Source: Accumulibacter jenkinsii | GTDB lineage: Bacteria > Pseudomonadota > Gammaproteobacteria > Burkholderiales > Rhodocyclaceae | Length of the DNA stretch: 64,000 nt | NCBI GenBank assembly: GCA_036625225.1 | Contig: JAZKUF010000001.1 | Coordinates: 186,001-250,000 of the forward strand | Direction of reading: 5' to 3' | In this document: positions 8,145 through 17,858 of the stretch, piece after piece | How positions within the stretch are numbered: position 1 is the stretch's first letter | How the letters are laid out: the number at the start of each line of letters is the position of its first letter | Notes under the pieces: generated by a model | What the model saw: the letters and a program-made list of their open reading frames with translations, nothing else | Told to the model about the DNA's origin: nothing | The model's database searches: none | Made by a program: the position numbers and the translations under genes

Positions 8145-10397
8145 TCAGGGCGTTCCGAGGAAGAGGTAGAGGTTCGAATAGCCGCCGGTCGAGCCTGAAC
8201 TCGAGTAACCGTAACCGAGGTAGACCGGGCCCAACGGGGTTTCGCCGCCGAGATAGAGCGCCGTCGAGTTGATCCAGCCGTGGAGATCGGTTTCGGTGAA
8301 CGGCCGGCCGATCTTGGCTGCCTCGAGCAATACCCCGAGACGAAGGTCGCCGCGCAGGCCCATCGGCAGGCGCCCGATGATCCACTCGCTGCGCAACTGG
8401 CCGTATTTCATGTCATCGCCCCGCAGCTGGCCGACGGCAAAAGCGCTCATGTTGCCAAAGCCGCCCAGGCTGCCCAGATCATAGACCGGCAATTTTCCGA
8501 CCGGCGAACCCTGGTACGACAGCTTGCTCCCCAGCACCCAGTCGCCGGCGTGGGTGAACACGCCGAGACTCGCGTCGAGCCGGCTGTAGTTATCACTCTG
8601 CGAGTCGAAGTAACGGTTCGACGACGTCCAGCCGCTGGTCGGAAAATAGAGGCGATCGGTCTGGTCGACATCGAGCTTCGTGAACCATCCGCCATAGCGT
8701 GTCGAGGCTTCGGGAAGGAAAGGCGATCCGGTATCGAGCCGCGATTTGAACCAGGTTTCCTCCCAGCCGGCGCGCAACTGACCGAGCAGGCCGAGGTTGA
8801 TGCCCGCGAGGATCCTGGCCGTGCTGTGGGTGACCTGGTACACGGCGATCTTGTCGTTGTTCTGATAGATCGGACTCTGTTTGTTGAGAACGCCGACGGT
8901 GCTCTCGACGAAGTAGCGCTGCGCTTCGTCGACCGGTTGGTAGAGGTCCACGCTGACGCCGCTTTGCGAGCCGATCTCGGCACTGGCCAGGAACTCGCCG
9001 CCCAGCCGGTTGAGCCAGGTCTTCTGGTAGGCGAGACGCAGGCTGTAGGTGGAATCGACCTTGAAGTTGCTGTCGAGGTTCACGCCATAGCGCAGGTAGT
9101 CGGGTCCCCAGCTTTTTTCGAGCGGCGTCACCCGCAGGATGTTGCGGCCGCGCAGCGTGTCGAGCGAGTAATCGACGTGCTCGTAGTAACCGTCGCCATA
9201 GGTTCGCAGCAGATCGCTGTTGATGATCGTCGGATCGGCCGCATCGCCCGGCCGGGTCTGGAGATGGCGCTGGACCATGGCGGGGTTCACCACCTTGAGG
9301 CCGGCGATCTCGATTTCATCGATCTTCGGGGCGTCGCTTCGGGCAAGCTGGATCGATCCCGCCCAGGCCGCGTATTCGGCCGCACTGACCGAGAGCGGAC
9401 GCAGGCGGTCGGCCAGTGCTTCAGCTGCGCGCGCGCCGCGATCGGCGGTTTCCGAGGTGCGTTTGAAGTCACCTGCGCTGATGCCTTCGAGGTCGGGCTG
9501 GACGAGAATGTCGGTCGGCTTGAGCGTTGCCAGCGAGCGGCCGACATTCTGCTCGGTGAGGATATTTACCATCTGCACCGAGACGCTCAGGAGACTGCCG
9601 ATTTCTTCGGCCTTGAGGAGCGGCGAGCCGACATTGACCGCGATGACGACGTCGGCCCGGCAGCGCTCGCGCGCCTCGCCAATCGGTACGTTATCCACCA
9701 GGCCGCCATCGACCAGCTTCTGTCCCTTGATCTCGACGGGCGACATCAGGCCCGGAACCGACATGCTGGCGCGCATCGCCGAGGTCAGGCTGCCCTGGCG
9801 CAAGACCACCCGCTCGCCATGAACGATGTCGGTCGCGATGATCGAGAGCGGCAGCGGCAGCGCGCTGATCTCACGCTCGCCGAGATAATCGCCGACCAGT
9901 TGATTGAAGAACAGCTTGATCTTCTGCCCGGTGACGATCCCGGTCTGGTATTTGATGCCATCGGGGCCGATGCCGCTTTCCGAAGCCGGCAGGAAGCGCC
10001 GATCGAGCACCTTCTTGCGGAACGCCTGCTCCGCAAAGGCCGGCGAATCCTGGAAGAGGTCGTCCCAGTCGGCTTTGGCGAGCTGCTCGCGCATCATCGC
10101 CGGCGTCAGCCCGCCGGCGTAAGCGCCGGCCACCAGCCCGCCCATGCTGGTGCCGGCAATGCAGTCCACCGGCACGCGAAGTTTTTCGAGCACTTCGAGA
10201 ACGCCGATATGCGCCGCCCCGCGCGCGCCGCCGCCGCCCAGCACCAGCCCGATCCGTGGCCGGACCGCCTCGGCGGCAGGCGCCTGATGGACGGCCTTGA
10301 GCGGATGGCGCGCCGAGGGCGCCGCAGCGGCCGCGTTCGCCGCCATGCCGGCGACGAATGTTGCGGCCAGCAGCGATCGCCAGAAGGAGGAATCCAT
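8145..10397 (-). CDS. Patatin-like phospholipase with C-terminal outer-membrane barrel (type Vd, PlpD-like)
   Basis: 750 residues with a signal peptide and then a patatin domain. The domain has oxyanion loop GLVLGGGGARGAAHIG, nucleophile elbow GTSMGG and the catalytic-Asp motif DGGLVDN. About residues 345-420 look like a POTRA-type linker (KIDEIEIAGLKVVNPAM), and the remainder is a BamA/TpsB-like beta barrel ending in a beta-strand with terminal aromatic LYLFLGTP. This is the layout of type Vd autotransporters, in which a phospholipase A passenger is carried by its own barrel. Transcribed alone; the gene just upstream on the same strand (10414-10665) ends 17 nt before it and may be co-transcribed. 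Confidence 0.88.
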   Translation of the reverse strand: MDSSFWRSLLAATFVAGMAANAAAAAPSARHPLKAVHQAPAAEAVRPRIGLVLGGGGARGAAHIGVLEVLEKLRVPVDCIAGTSMGGLVAGAYAGGLTPAMMREQLAKADWDDLFQDSPAFAEQAFRKKVLDRRFLPASESGIGPDGIKYQTGIVTGQKIKLFFNQLVGDYLGEREISALPLPLSIIATDIVHGERVVLRQGSLTSAMRASMSVPGLMSPVEIKGQKLVDGGLVDNVPIGEARERCRADVVIAVNVGSPLLKAEEIGSLLSVSVQMVNILTEQNVGRSLATLKPTDILVQPDLEGISAGDFKRTSETADRGARAAEALADRLRPLSVSAAEYAAWAGSIQLARSDAPKIDEIEIAGLKVVNPAMVQRHLQTRPGDAADPTIINSDLLRTYGDGYYEHVDYSLDTLRGRNILRVTPLEKSWGPDYLRYGVNLDSNFKVDSTYSLRLAYQKTWLNRLGGEFLASAEIGSQSGVSVDLYQPVDEAQRYFVESTVGVLNKQSPIYQNNDKIAVYQVTHSTARILAGINLGLLGQLRAGWEETWFKSRLDTGSPFLPEASTRYGGWFTKLDVDQTDRLYFPTSGWTSSNRYFDSQSDNYSRLDASLGVFTHAGDWVLGSKLSYQGSPVGKLPVYDLGSLGGFGNMSAFAVGQLRGDDMKYGQLRSEWIIGRLPMGLRGDLRLGVLLEAAKIGRPFTETDLHGWINSTALYLGGETPLGPVYLGYGYSSSGSTGGYSNLYLFLGTP

Positions 10398-10413
10398 CCC
10401 TGCTCCGTCAGTG

Positions 10414-10665
10414 CTAGCTGACTGGCGAAGGAAGCGAGCTGAGAATGGTCAGCGCCGCCTGCGCATGTTCTGCGGCATCGCGACCAAGGCCGGTCAGATA
10501 ACCGCCATCGGTCTGCGTCAACAGGCCCTTGGCATGCAGCCGACGGGTTGCCGCGATGATTGCCGGATCGGCGGTCTTGTGGATCTTTATTCCCTGCTGC
10601 GTGCTGTCGAGATCGAAGCGAATCAGGGTATTGAGTTCATCGACCAGATCGGGCGTGAAGGGCAT
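10414..10665 (-). CDS. TIGR02647-type small DNA-binding-like protein
   Basis: 83 residues beginning MPFTPDLVDELNTLIRF, with an aaggag site before the ATG at 10665. It is small and helical, with a winged-helix-like middle (IIAATRRLHAKGLLTQTDGG). It resembles the conserved proteobacterial family annotated as DNA-binding protein TIGR02647. The role is unknown. It lies 17 nt upstream of the patatin-barrel gene on the same strand, so a short operon is likely. Confidence 0.7.
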   Translation of the reverse strand: MPFTPDLVDELNTLIRFDLDSTQQGIKIHKTADPAIIAATRRLHAKGLLTQTDGGYLTGLGRDAAEHAQAALTILSSLPSPVS

Positions 10666-10958
10666 GACTACTCCTTGTAGGTTGCAACCAGGATTGACCA
10701 GGGGGCTCCATTCTAGCGCACGACGCGCAGATGGCTCCGGGGAAGTGCCTGGGGGAATCGTTCCTGCAGGCCGGTGAACAGGGGGTGAGGACCACCATGA
10801 GGTGCCCGGGCCGTTCATATAAGCATTTACTATAATGGGCTTTGGATGCCTGGCCGCACAACGAAAGCGCTGATGTCGGCCAGGATCTTCTTCTTGCCGG
10901 CAAAGGCCCGCCCGGCCGCGTCGTGAGCAAGAGCGAAACGCTTTTCAGGAGAATCATC

Positions 10959-12365
10959 ATGAGTACGCAGACTGCTTGCGCAAAGCAGGCGGACATCCCG
11001 CAGGTGAAGTCCGCGGGTCGCATCGAGGCCAGGACGATGCGAGCGGCAGGGGTCGGTGGATCAAAGATCGGGCTGGCTTTTCAGGGGGGGTCTTTTCTCG
11101 CCGGTGCGATCGCTACCGGCGTGGTTGCCGGCCTGGTCGAAAAAAGAGCCTTCAAGGAATACGACATCAGCGCATTTTCGGGGACGTCGGCAGGCGCGCT
11201 GGCCGCTGCCGTGTGCTGGCGCAATGCCCTTGAGGGGGTTGGCAGTACGTCGATGGAGGAGCGAATGGAGAAAGCCCATCGCGAACTGCAGGAGCAATGG
11301 CTTCACAATGCGAACGGGATGGTCCCCAACCAGGCCGCGGGCGACTTCATGAAGATGCTCGATCATCTGTGGTCGTCGAACCCTCTCTATTTCTGGTGGA
11401 AGGACCAGGTATCGGTGAAATGGCTGCATGGCGAGTTCGAGAAGTGGGTCGATCTCTATGTCAAACCCGAGGCCAGCATCCGCCTCCTTTTCGAACAGTA
11501 TGTGCAGCCCGGCGATCCGCAGGCCGTCCTGGATCCGGATGCAGCATGGCGCAGGTATTGCCAGGACGACAAGCGGCCGCACCTGGTCGTTGGCGCTACG
11601 CGGGTGGTCGACAGCGAGAATGTGCACATTACCGATGAGGACTTCTTCAGCGAACTGGTCGAGGCGCTGAAGAGGCACCGGGGGGATGTTGACGCGGCGA
11701 TCAAGGTGGCGGCGGATTACATGCGCCAGGGAATCATGGCCTCGGGCTCGATCGATTTCATGAACGGGATGACGACGATCGAGCACGGTCGCCACGAGGG
11801 CACTTACCTCGACGGCGCCTGGTCGGAGAACCCGCCACTGGACGGACTGGTCGATGCGGGGGTTGACCAGATCTGGATGGTCGAGGTGTTTCCGAGAGAG
11901 TGCGGAGACCTTCCCGAGACCTTTGCCGAACGCGAGGACCGGCGGGAGGAACTGTGGCAGAACGCGGTCGTCGAGCAGCAGGTCGACTTCTTCAAGAAGG
12001 TCAATCTCTGGGTCGAGAGCGGGATGCTGGTGTCAGATGCGGCCGATCTCGAGAAGATCAGGATCGACCTGCGCGAGCGCCTGAAGGATCCCGAGTCCGC
12101 TGATGGCAAACGGCTGTTGGCGGCTTTCATGGAGAGCGATGAACATTGGCAGGAGTACATCGACGAAGAAGCGAACACTGTCGATGTCGACCGGCTCGTT
12201 AACCGGGTGGTCAGGCCATACCGGCACATCGGATGGGGCTGCATGAAACTGCCACCGGAGATGCAGCGTCTCACCGCCGGTGCCCGCATCGTCAACGACC
12301 GGCGCTTCCTGATCGACAAGATGGAGATGGGGCGCCAGATGGCCGAAGATTTCCTGTCACGTTGA
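10959..12365 (+). CDS. Patatin-like phospholipase, cytosolic type
   Basis: 468 residues. The start ATG 10959 has an aggaga site. The patatin core is complete: glycine-rich oxyanion segment GLAFQGGSFLAG, nucleophile elbow GTSAG, and the Asp motif LDGAWSENPPLDGL. There is no signal peptide or barrel, so it probably acts in the cytoplasm or is exported by another route. It resembles DUF3734-like long patatins with a large helical C-terminal half. It is divergent from the type Vd patatin gene, so two unrelated patatins are neighbours. Confidence 0.85.
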   Translation: MSTQTACAKQADIPQVKSAGRIEARTMRAAGVGGSKIGLAFQGGSFLAGAIATGVVAGLVEKRAFKEYDISAFSGTSAGALAAAVCWRNALEGVGSTSMEERMEKAHRELQEQWLHNANGMVPNQAAGDFMKMLDHLWSSNPLYFWWKDQVSVKWLHGEFEKWVDLYVKPEASIRLLFEQYVQPGDPQAVLDPDAAWRRYCQDDKRPHLVVGATRVVDSENVHITDEDFFSELVEALKRHRGDVDAAIKVAADYMRQGIMASGSIDFMNGMTTIEHGRHEGTYLDGAWSENPPLDGLVDAGVDQIWMVEVFPRECGDLPETFAEREDRREELWQNAVVEQQVDFFKKVNLWVESGMLVSDAADLEKIRIDLRERLKDPESADGKRLLAAFMESDEHWQEYIDEEANTVDVDRLVNRVVRPYRHIGWGCMKLPPEMQRLTAGARIVNDRRFLIDKMEMGRQMAEDFLSR

Positions 12366-12394
12366 CGATCAGGGAAGTTTTGGGGACTCTCCGT

Positions 12395-12446
12395 ATAAGC
12401 TAATAAGCAAACATTCGTTGGCCGCTGCGCGCAGGCTTCCTACACT
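12395..12446 (+). promoter_or_regulatory. Predicted sbp/cys operon promoter with upstream repeated motif
   Basis: A sigma70-like promoter is seen: TTGGCC at 12418-12423, a 17-nt spacer, and TACACT at 12441-12446. The sbp start is at 12480 with ggag before it. Immediately upstream of the -35 is an AT-rich patch in otherwise GC-rich DNA containing ATAAGC twice (12395-12400 and 12403-12408). Position and base composition would suit a CysB activator site, since cysB is the last gene of this operon. The regulator assignment is an inference. Confidence 0.45.
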
Positions 12447-12479
12447 GCGCGCCTTCGCCACTCGAATTACGGAGTTCCC

Positions 12480-13490
12480 ATGAAATTGAAGCCTCTGCTG
12501 GCCGCCCTGCTGGCCGGCGCCCTGCTCGCCGGCAACGCGATCGCGGCCGATGTCTCGCTGCTCAACGTCTCCTACGACCCGACGCGGGAGTTCTATCAGG
12601 CGTTCAACACGGCTTTTGCCAAACACTGGAAAGCCAGAACCGGCGACAACGTGACCATCAACCAGTCGCACGGCGGTTCCGGCAAGCAGGCGCGGGCGGT
12701 GATCGACGGGCTCGAAGCGGACGTGGTGACGCTGGCGCTCGCCTACGACATCGACGCCATTGCCGACCGCAAGCTGATTCCCGCCGACTGGCAGAAGCGT
12801 TTGCCCCACAACGCTTCCCCCTATACCTCGACCATCGTCTTCCTGGTCCGCAAGGGCAACCCCAAGGCGATCAAAGACTGGAACGACCTCGTCAGGCCGG
12901 GCGTCGCGATCATCACCCCCAACCCCAAGACCTCGGGCGGGGCGCGCTGGAACTACCTCGCCGCCTGGGCCTATGCCCTCGAACAGCCGGGCGGCAACGA
13001 AGCCAAGGCGCGCGAGTTCGTCGCAGAGCTCTACCGCAATGTCAAGGTGCTCGACTCGGGGGCGCGCGGCTCGACGACGACCTTCGCCGAGCGCGGCATC
13101 GGCGACGTCCTGCTGGCCTGGGAAAACGAAGCCTACCTGTCGCTCAAGGAACTCGGGGCCGACAAGTTCGAGATCATCACGCCGTCGCTCTCCATCCTCG
13201 CCGAACCGCCGGTGACGGTGATCGACAAGGTGGTCGACAAGCGGGGGACGCGCAAGGTCGCCGAGGCCTACCTCGAGTACCTTTACTCGCCCGAAGGCCA
13301 GGAACTCGCCGCCCGCAACTTCTATCGCCCGCAGGACGCGAAGATCGCCGCCAGACACGCCGGGCAGTTCGTCAGGACCCGCCTGGTCACCATCGACAAG
13401 GTCTTCGGCGGCTGGCGCAACGCGCAGAAGGTGCACTTCTCGGACGGCGGCATCTTCGACCAGATCTACGTCCCCGGCGGCAAGCGCTGA
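12480..13490 (+). CDS. sbp: Sulfate-binding periplasmic protein of the sulfate/thiosulfate ABC transporter
   Basis: 336 residues with a clear Sec signal peptide cut after GNAIAA. Sulfate-binding family signatures are LLNVSYDPTREFY at the mature N-terminus, NQSHGGSGKQARAVIDGL, and PNPKTSGGARWNYLAAW. It delivers sulfate to the CysTW permease encoded directly downstream (16 nt gap). It is the first gene of a five-gene operon ending with cysB. Confidence 0.95.
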   Translation: MKLKPLLAALLAGALLAGNAIAADVSLLNVSYDPTREFYQAFNTAFAKHWKARTGDNVTINQSHGGSGKQARAVIDGLEADVVTLALAYDIDAIADRKLIPADWQKRLPHNASPYTSTIVFLVRKGNPKAIKDWNDLVRPGVAIITPNPKTSGGARWNYLAAWAYALEQPGGNEAKAREFVAELYRNVKVLDSGARGSTTTFAERGIGDVLLAWENEAYLSLKELGADKFEIITPSLSILAEPPVTVIDKVVDKRGTRKVAEAYLEYLYSPEGQELAARNFYRPQDAKIAARHAGQFVRTRLVTIDKVFGGWRNAQKVHFSDGGIFDQIYVPGGKR

Positions 13491-13506
13491 CCTTCAGGAG
13501 GCCGTC

Positions 13507-14343
13507 ATGGTTCGCATCAGGCGCTTCAGCCCCTTGCCGGGGTTTGGTCTGGCGATCGGCTACACGCTGGTCTATCTGACGCTGGTCGTCCTCATCCCGC
13601 TGAGCGCGGTCGGGGCGATGACGCTGACCATGAGCTGGGAGTCCTTCTGGACGGCGATCTCGAGTCCGCGCGTGGTGGCCTCGTACCAGCTGAGCTTCGG
13701 CGCTTCGCTGATCGCCGCCGCGATCAACGTCGTCTTCGGCCTGATCTTCGCCTGGGTGCTGGTCCGCTACCGCTTCCCCGGCAAGGGGCTGATCGATTCG
13801 CTGGTCGATCTGCCCTTCGCCTTGCCGACGGCGGTCGCCGGCATCGCGCTTGCCACCCTCTACTCGGAGAACGGCCCGGTCGGTCGCCTGCTCGTCCCCT
13901 GGGGAATCGAGATCGCCTACACGCCGAACGGCGTCCTGCTGGCGCTCGTCTTCATCGGCCTGCCGTTTGTCGTGCGCACCGTGCAGCCGGTGCTCGCCGA
14001 CCTCGAGAAGGAAGTCGAGGAGGCCGCCGCCGGTCTCGGCGCGTCGCGCTGGCAGACCTTCCACAAGATCATCCTGCCGCACATCGGCCCGGCGCTGCTG
14101 ACCGGTTTCGCGATGGCTTTCGCGCGCGCGGTCGGCGAATACGGTTCGGTCATCTTCATCGCCGGCAACGTGCCGATGGTGTCGGAAATCACGCCGCTGA
14201 TGATCATCACCAAACTCGAACAGTACGACTACGCCGGCGCCACCGCCGTCGCCTCGGTGATGCTGGTCTTTTCCTTCGTCCTCCTGCTGATCATCAACGG
14301 CCTGCAGGGCTGGATGCAGAACCGTTACGTGAAGGGTTCCTGA
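13507..14343 (+). CDS. cysT: Sulfate ABC transporter permease CysT (CysU)
   Basis: 278-residue inner-membrane permease with six predicted helices. The EAA loop reads EAAAGLGASRWQTFHKIILP, which contacts the CysA ATPase. PFALPTAVAGIAL and RAVGEYGSVIFIAGN are family signatures. aggag lies 8 nt before the ATG. It pairs with CysW, whose start lies one base after this stop. Confidence 0.95.
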   Translation: MVRIRRFSPLPGFGLAIGYTLVYLTLVVLIPLSAVGAMTLTMSWESFWTAISSPRVVASYQLSFGASLIAAAINVVFGLIFAWVLVRYRFPGKGLIDSLVDLPFALPTAVAGIALATLYSENGPVGRLLVPWGIEIAYTPNGVLLALVFIGLPFVVRTVQPVLADLEKEVEEAAAGLGASRWQTFHKIILPHIGPALLTGFAMAFARAVGEYGSVIFIAGNVPMVSEITPLMIITKLEQYDYAGATAVASVMLVFSFVLLLIINGLQGWMQNRYVKGS

Positions 14344-14344
14344 G

Positions 14345-15238
14345 ATGAGCACGACGATTGCGCTGCACGCCGGCAACCGTGAACGTTACGAGACGGCGAC
14401 CACGCGCGAACCGACCTGGGTGAAGGTCGTGCTGATCAGCATCGCGCTCACCTTCTTCGCCATCTTCCTGTTGCTGCCGCTCCTCACCGTCTTCGCCGAA
14501 GGGCTGCGCAAGGGCTGGGAGGCGTATCTCGCCGCGCTCTTCAACCGCGACGCCTGGGACGCGATCAAGCTCACCCTGATCGCCGCCGCCATCGCGGTGC
14601 CCCTGAACCTCGTCTTCGGCATCGCCGCGGCGTGGTCGATCGCCAAGTTCGAGTTTCCCGGCAAACGCCTGCTGGTGACCTTCATCGACCTGCCGTTCTC
14701 GGTGTCGCCGGTCATTTCCGGCCTGGTCTATGTCCTCCTCTTCGGCGCCCAGGGCTGGTTCGGTCCCTGGCTCCAGGAGCACGACATCCGGATCATCTTC
14801 GCCGTGCCGGGAATCGTTCTCGCGACCGTCTTCGTCACTTTTCCCTTCGTCGCCCGCGAACTGATCCCGCTGATGGAAGCGCAGGGCAGCGAAGAAGAGG
14901 AAGCGGCGGTGGTGCTCGGCGCCTCCGGCTGGCAGGTTTTCTGGCACGTCACGCTGCCGAACGTCAAATGGGGGCTACTCTATGGGGTCATCCTCTGCAA
15001 CGCGCGCGCCATGGGCGAGTTCGGCGCGGTGTCGGTGGTCTCCGGCCACATCCGCGGCCAGACCAACACCCTGCCGCTCTATGTCGAGATCCTCTACAAC
15101 GAATACAACTACGCTGCCGCATTCGCCGTCGCTTCACTGCTTGCGCTGCTGGCGATCGTCACCCTGGCGCTGAAAACCCTCGTCGAACGGCAGACGCGGC
15201 GAGCGCTGCAGGAAATCACCGCCCCTCCCGGAGAATGA
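14345..15238 (+). CDS. cysW: Sulfate ABC transporter permease CysW
   Basis: 297 residues with six helices. The EAA loop is EEAAVVLGASGWQVFWHVTL, and NARAMGEFGAVSVVSGHIRG is diagnostic of CysW. It forms the heterodimeric membrane channel with CysT. Gene spacing is 1 nt upstream and 3 nt downstream, so translation is coupled through the operon. Confidence 0.95.
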   Translation: MSTTIALHAGNRERYETATTREPTWVKVVLISIALTFFAIFLLLPLLTVFAEGLRKGWEAYLAALFNRDAWDAIKLTLIAAAIAVPLNLVFGIAAAWSIAKFEFPGKRLLVTFIDLPFSVSPVISGLVYVLLFGAQGWFGPWLQEHDIRIIFAVPGIVLATVFVTFPFVARELIPLMEAQGSEEEEAAVVLGASGWQVFWHVTLPNVKWGLLYGVILCNARAMGEFGAVSVVSGHIRGQTNTLPLYVEILYNEYNYAAAFAVASLLALLAIVTLALKTLVERQTRRALQEITAPPGE

Positions 15239-15241
15239 TCC

Positions 15242-16315
<1,074 letters not shown>

Positions 16316-16322
16316 GAACGAG

Positions 16323-17255
16323 ATGAACTTTCAACAACTGCGCATCATTCGCGAAACCCTGCGCCACGACTTCAACCTGACCGAGGTCGCGAATGCCCTG
16401 TACACCTCGCAACCGGGAGTCAGCAAGCACATCAAGGATCTCGAGGACGAGCTCGGCATCGAGATCTTCCTTCGCCGCGGCAAGCGCCTGCTTGGCCTCA
16501 CCGAACCGGGCAAGGATCTCGCCGAAGTGGTCCAGCGCATCCTGCTCGACACCCAGAACCTGCGCCGCATCGCCGACCAGTTCGCGAGCCGCGAATCCGG
16601 CCACTTCGTCGTCGCCACCACCCACACCCAGGCGCGTTATGCGCTGCCGCAGATCATCAAGTGGTTCAAGACCGACTACCCGCGCGTGCACCTCGCGCTG
16701 CACCAGGGCAGCCCGGTCGACATCGCCGAGATGCTGGTTTCGGGCGAGGCCGATGTCGGCATCGCGACCGAGCGCCTGGACCGCATCCCCGAGCTTGCCA
16801 CCTTTCCCTTCTATCGCTGGCACCACGCGCTGATCGTGCCGCACGGCCACCCGCTGCTGCGGGTCAGCGAACCGACCCTGGAGCTGATCGGCGAATACCC
16901 GATCATCACCTATCACGAAGGCTTCACCGGCCGCACGCACATCGACAGGGCCTTTGCCGACGCCGGCGTCGTCCCCGACATCGTGCTCTCGGCGATCGAC
17001 GCCGACGTCATCAAGACCTACGTCGAGCTCGATCTCGGGGTCGGCATCGTCGCCTCGATGGCTTTCGACCGCGACAAGGACCGCAACCTGTCGCTGATCC
17101 CGGTGCCGCAGCTTTTCCCCGAAAACACCACCCGCCTCGCGGTGCGCCGCGGCATCTATCTGCGCAGCTACGCCCTCGCCTTCATCGAGAAGGTCTGCCC
17201 CGAGATCGGCGAAGAAAACCTCAAGGCGGCGATCCAGAAGCAGAACGGGGGGTGA
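16323..17255 (+). CDS. cysB: CysB-family LysR-type transcriptional regulator
   Basis: 310 residues. The N-terminal winged helix begins MNFQQLRIIRETLRHDFNLT and contains ALYTSQPGVSKHIKDLEDEL, followed by a ligand-binding domain with the CysB-like TTHTQARYALP. It is encoded 7 nt after cysA and so co-transcribed with the transporter it presumably activates when sulfur is limiting. This is the last intact gene before the accessory island begins. Confidence 0.93.
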   Translation: MNFQQLRIIRETLRHDFNLTEVANALYTSQPGVSKHIKDLEDELGIEIFLRRGKRLLGLTEPGKDLAEVVQRILLDTQNLRRIADQFASRESGHFVVATTHTQARYALPQIIKWFKTDYPRVHLALHQGSPVDIAEMLVSGEADVGIATERLDRIPELATFPFYRWHHALIVPHGHPLLRVSEPTLELIGEYPIITYHEGFTGRTHIDRAFADAGVVPDIVLSAIDADVIKTYVELDLGVGIVASMAFDRDKDRNLSLIPVPQLFPENTTRLAVRRGIYLRSYALAFIEKVCPEIGEENLKAAIQKQNGG

Positions 17256-17282
17256 ACCCCGCCGGTCGATCAGGAGCCGAAT

Positions 17283-17619
17283 TTACGGCGCGATGCCGGT
17301 GCCGGCGTCGAGGATTTCCAGGAAGGCCCCGTACGCAAAAACCCGGCCGCGCAGTTTGCCGGTGACCTCCCGGACGTACATGTAGAGGAAGAGGGCCTTG
17401 TCCGGCAGCAGCATGGCCACGCCATCCAGCCGCCCGACTGCCCGGTCGGCCTCACTCAGGCGGTTCAGCAGTTCGTCGGTAAAAAACGAGTGGCGGCGAG
17501 GGAGGAAGCGGCGGCGGCACGTAGGCTCTGACGGTTTCGTTGAAAGCGACCGTCGTCACGTAGTGTCCGATCCGTGAGGCCTGCGGATCGTGAGCGGGGT
17601 GAGGTTTGGGGGTGGGCAT
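17283..17619 (-). pseudogene. Fic family protein remnant lacking the catalytic core
   Basis: Reading from ATG 17619 gives a Fic-type N-terminus (HYVTTVAFNETVRAYVPPPL, then after a frame change ADRAVGRLDG and LFLYMYVR). This jumps straight to a Fic-type C-terminal tail (TGKLRGRVFAYGAFLEIL) and stops at 17283. The whole AMPylation core with the HPFxxGNGR motif is absent. There is also a frame change at a run of six Ts; five Ts would restore VFTDELLN. Intact relatives are about 370 residues; only about 110 codons remain. Two independent lesions make this a pseudogene. Confidence 0.75.
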
Positions 17620-17858
17620 GAGCGCTTGGTTAAGGCACGTGAATTAACGGTGGGCGCTAATTAAATTTATAAGCGTCATTTTACTAACAGAGATCAGATT
17701 CGGGGGTATTCTGAAAATTCTCCGATTCATCGGGCGATCTGTCGAACGTCCGGTAGGTGGCCGAAACGATGATCAAGGCCTCCGGTGGTGGTGATCGGCG
17801 AGCGGGGCCTCGGCAAGTCAAAGCCGACGCAGGGATCACTGTTCGAGGAATACAACTG
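17620..17858. other. Intergenic segment at the left edge of the accessory island
   Basis: 239 bases that are more AT-rich than the neighbours near 17640-17720. They lie between the divergent Fic remnant and the AlbA_2 gene. The frame of the AlbA_2 gene stays open upstream to 17757, but that stretch lacks family similarity and a ribosome-binding site. No tRNA or att-like repeat was recognised. Confidence 0.4.
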
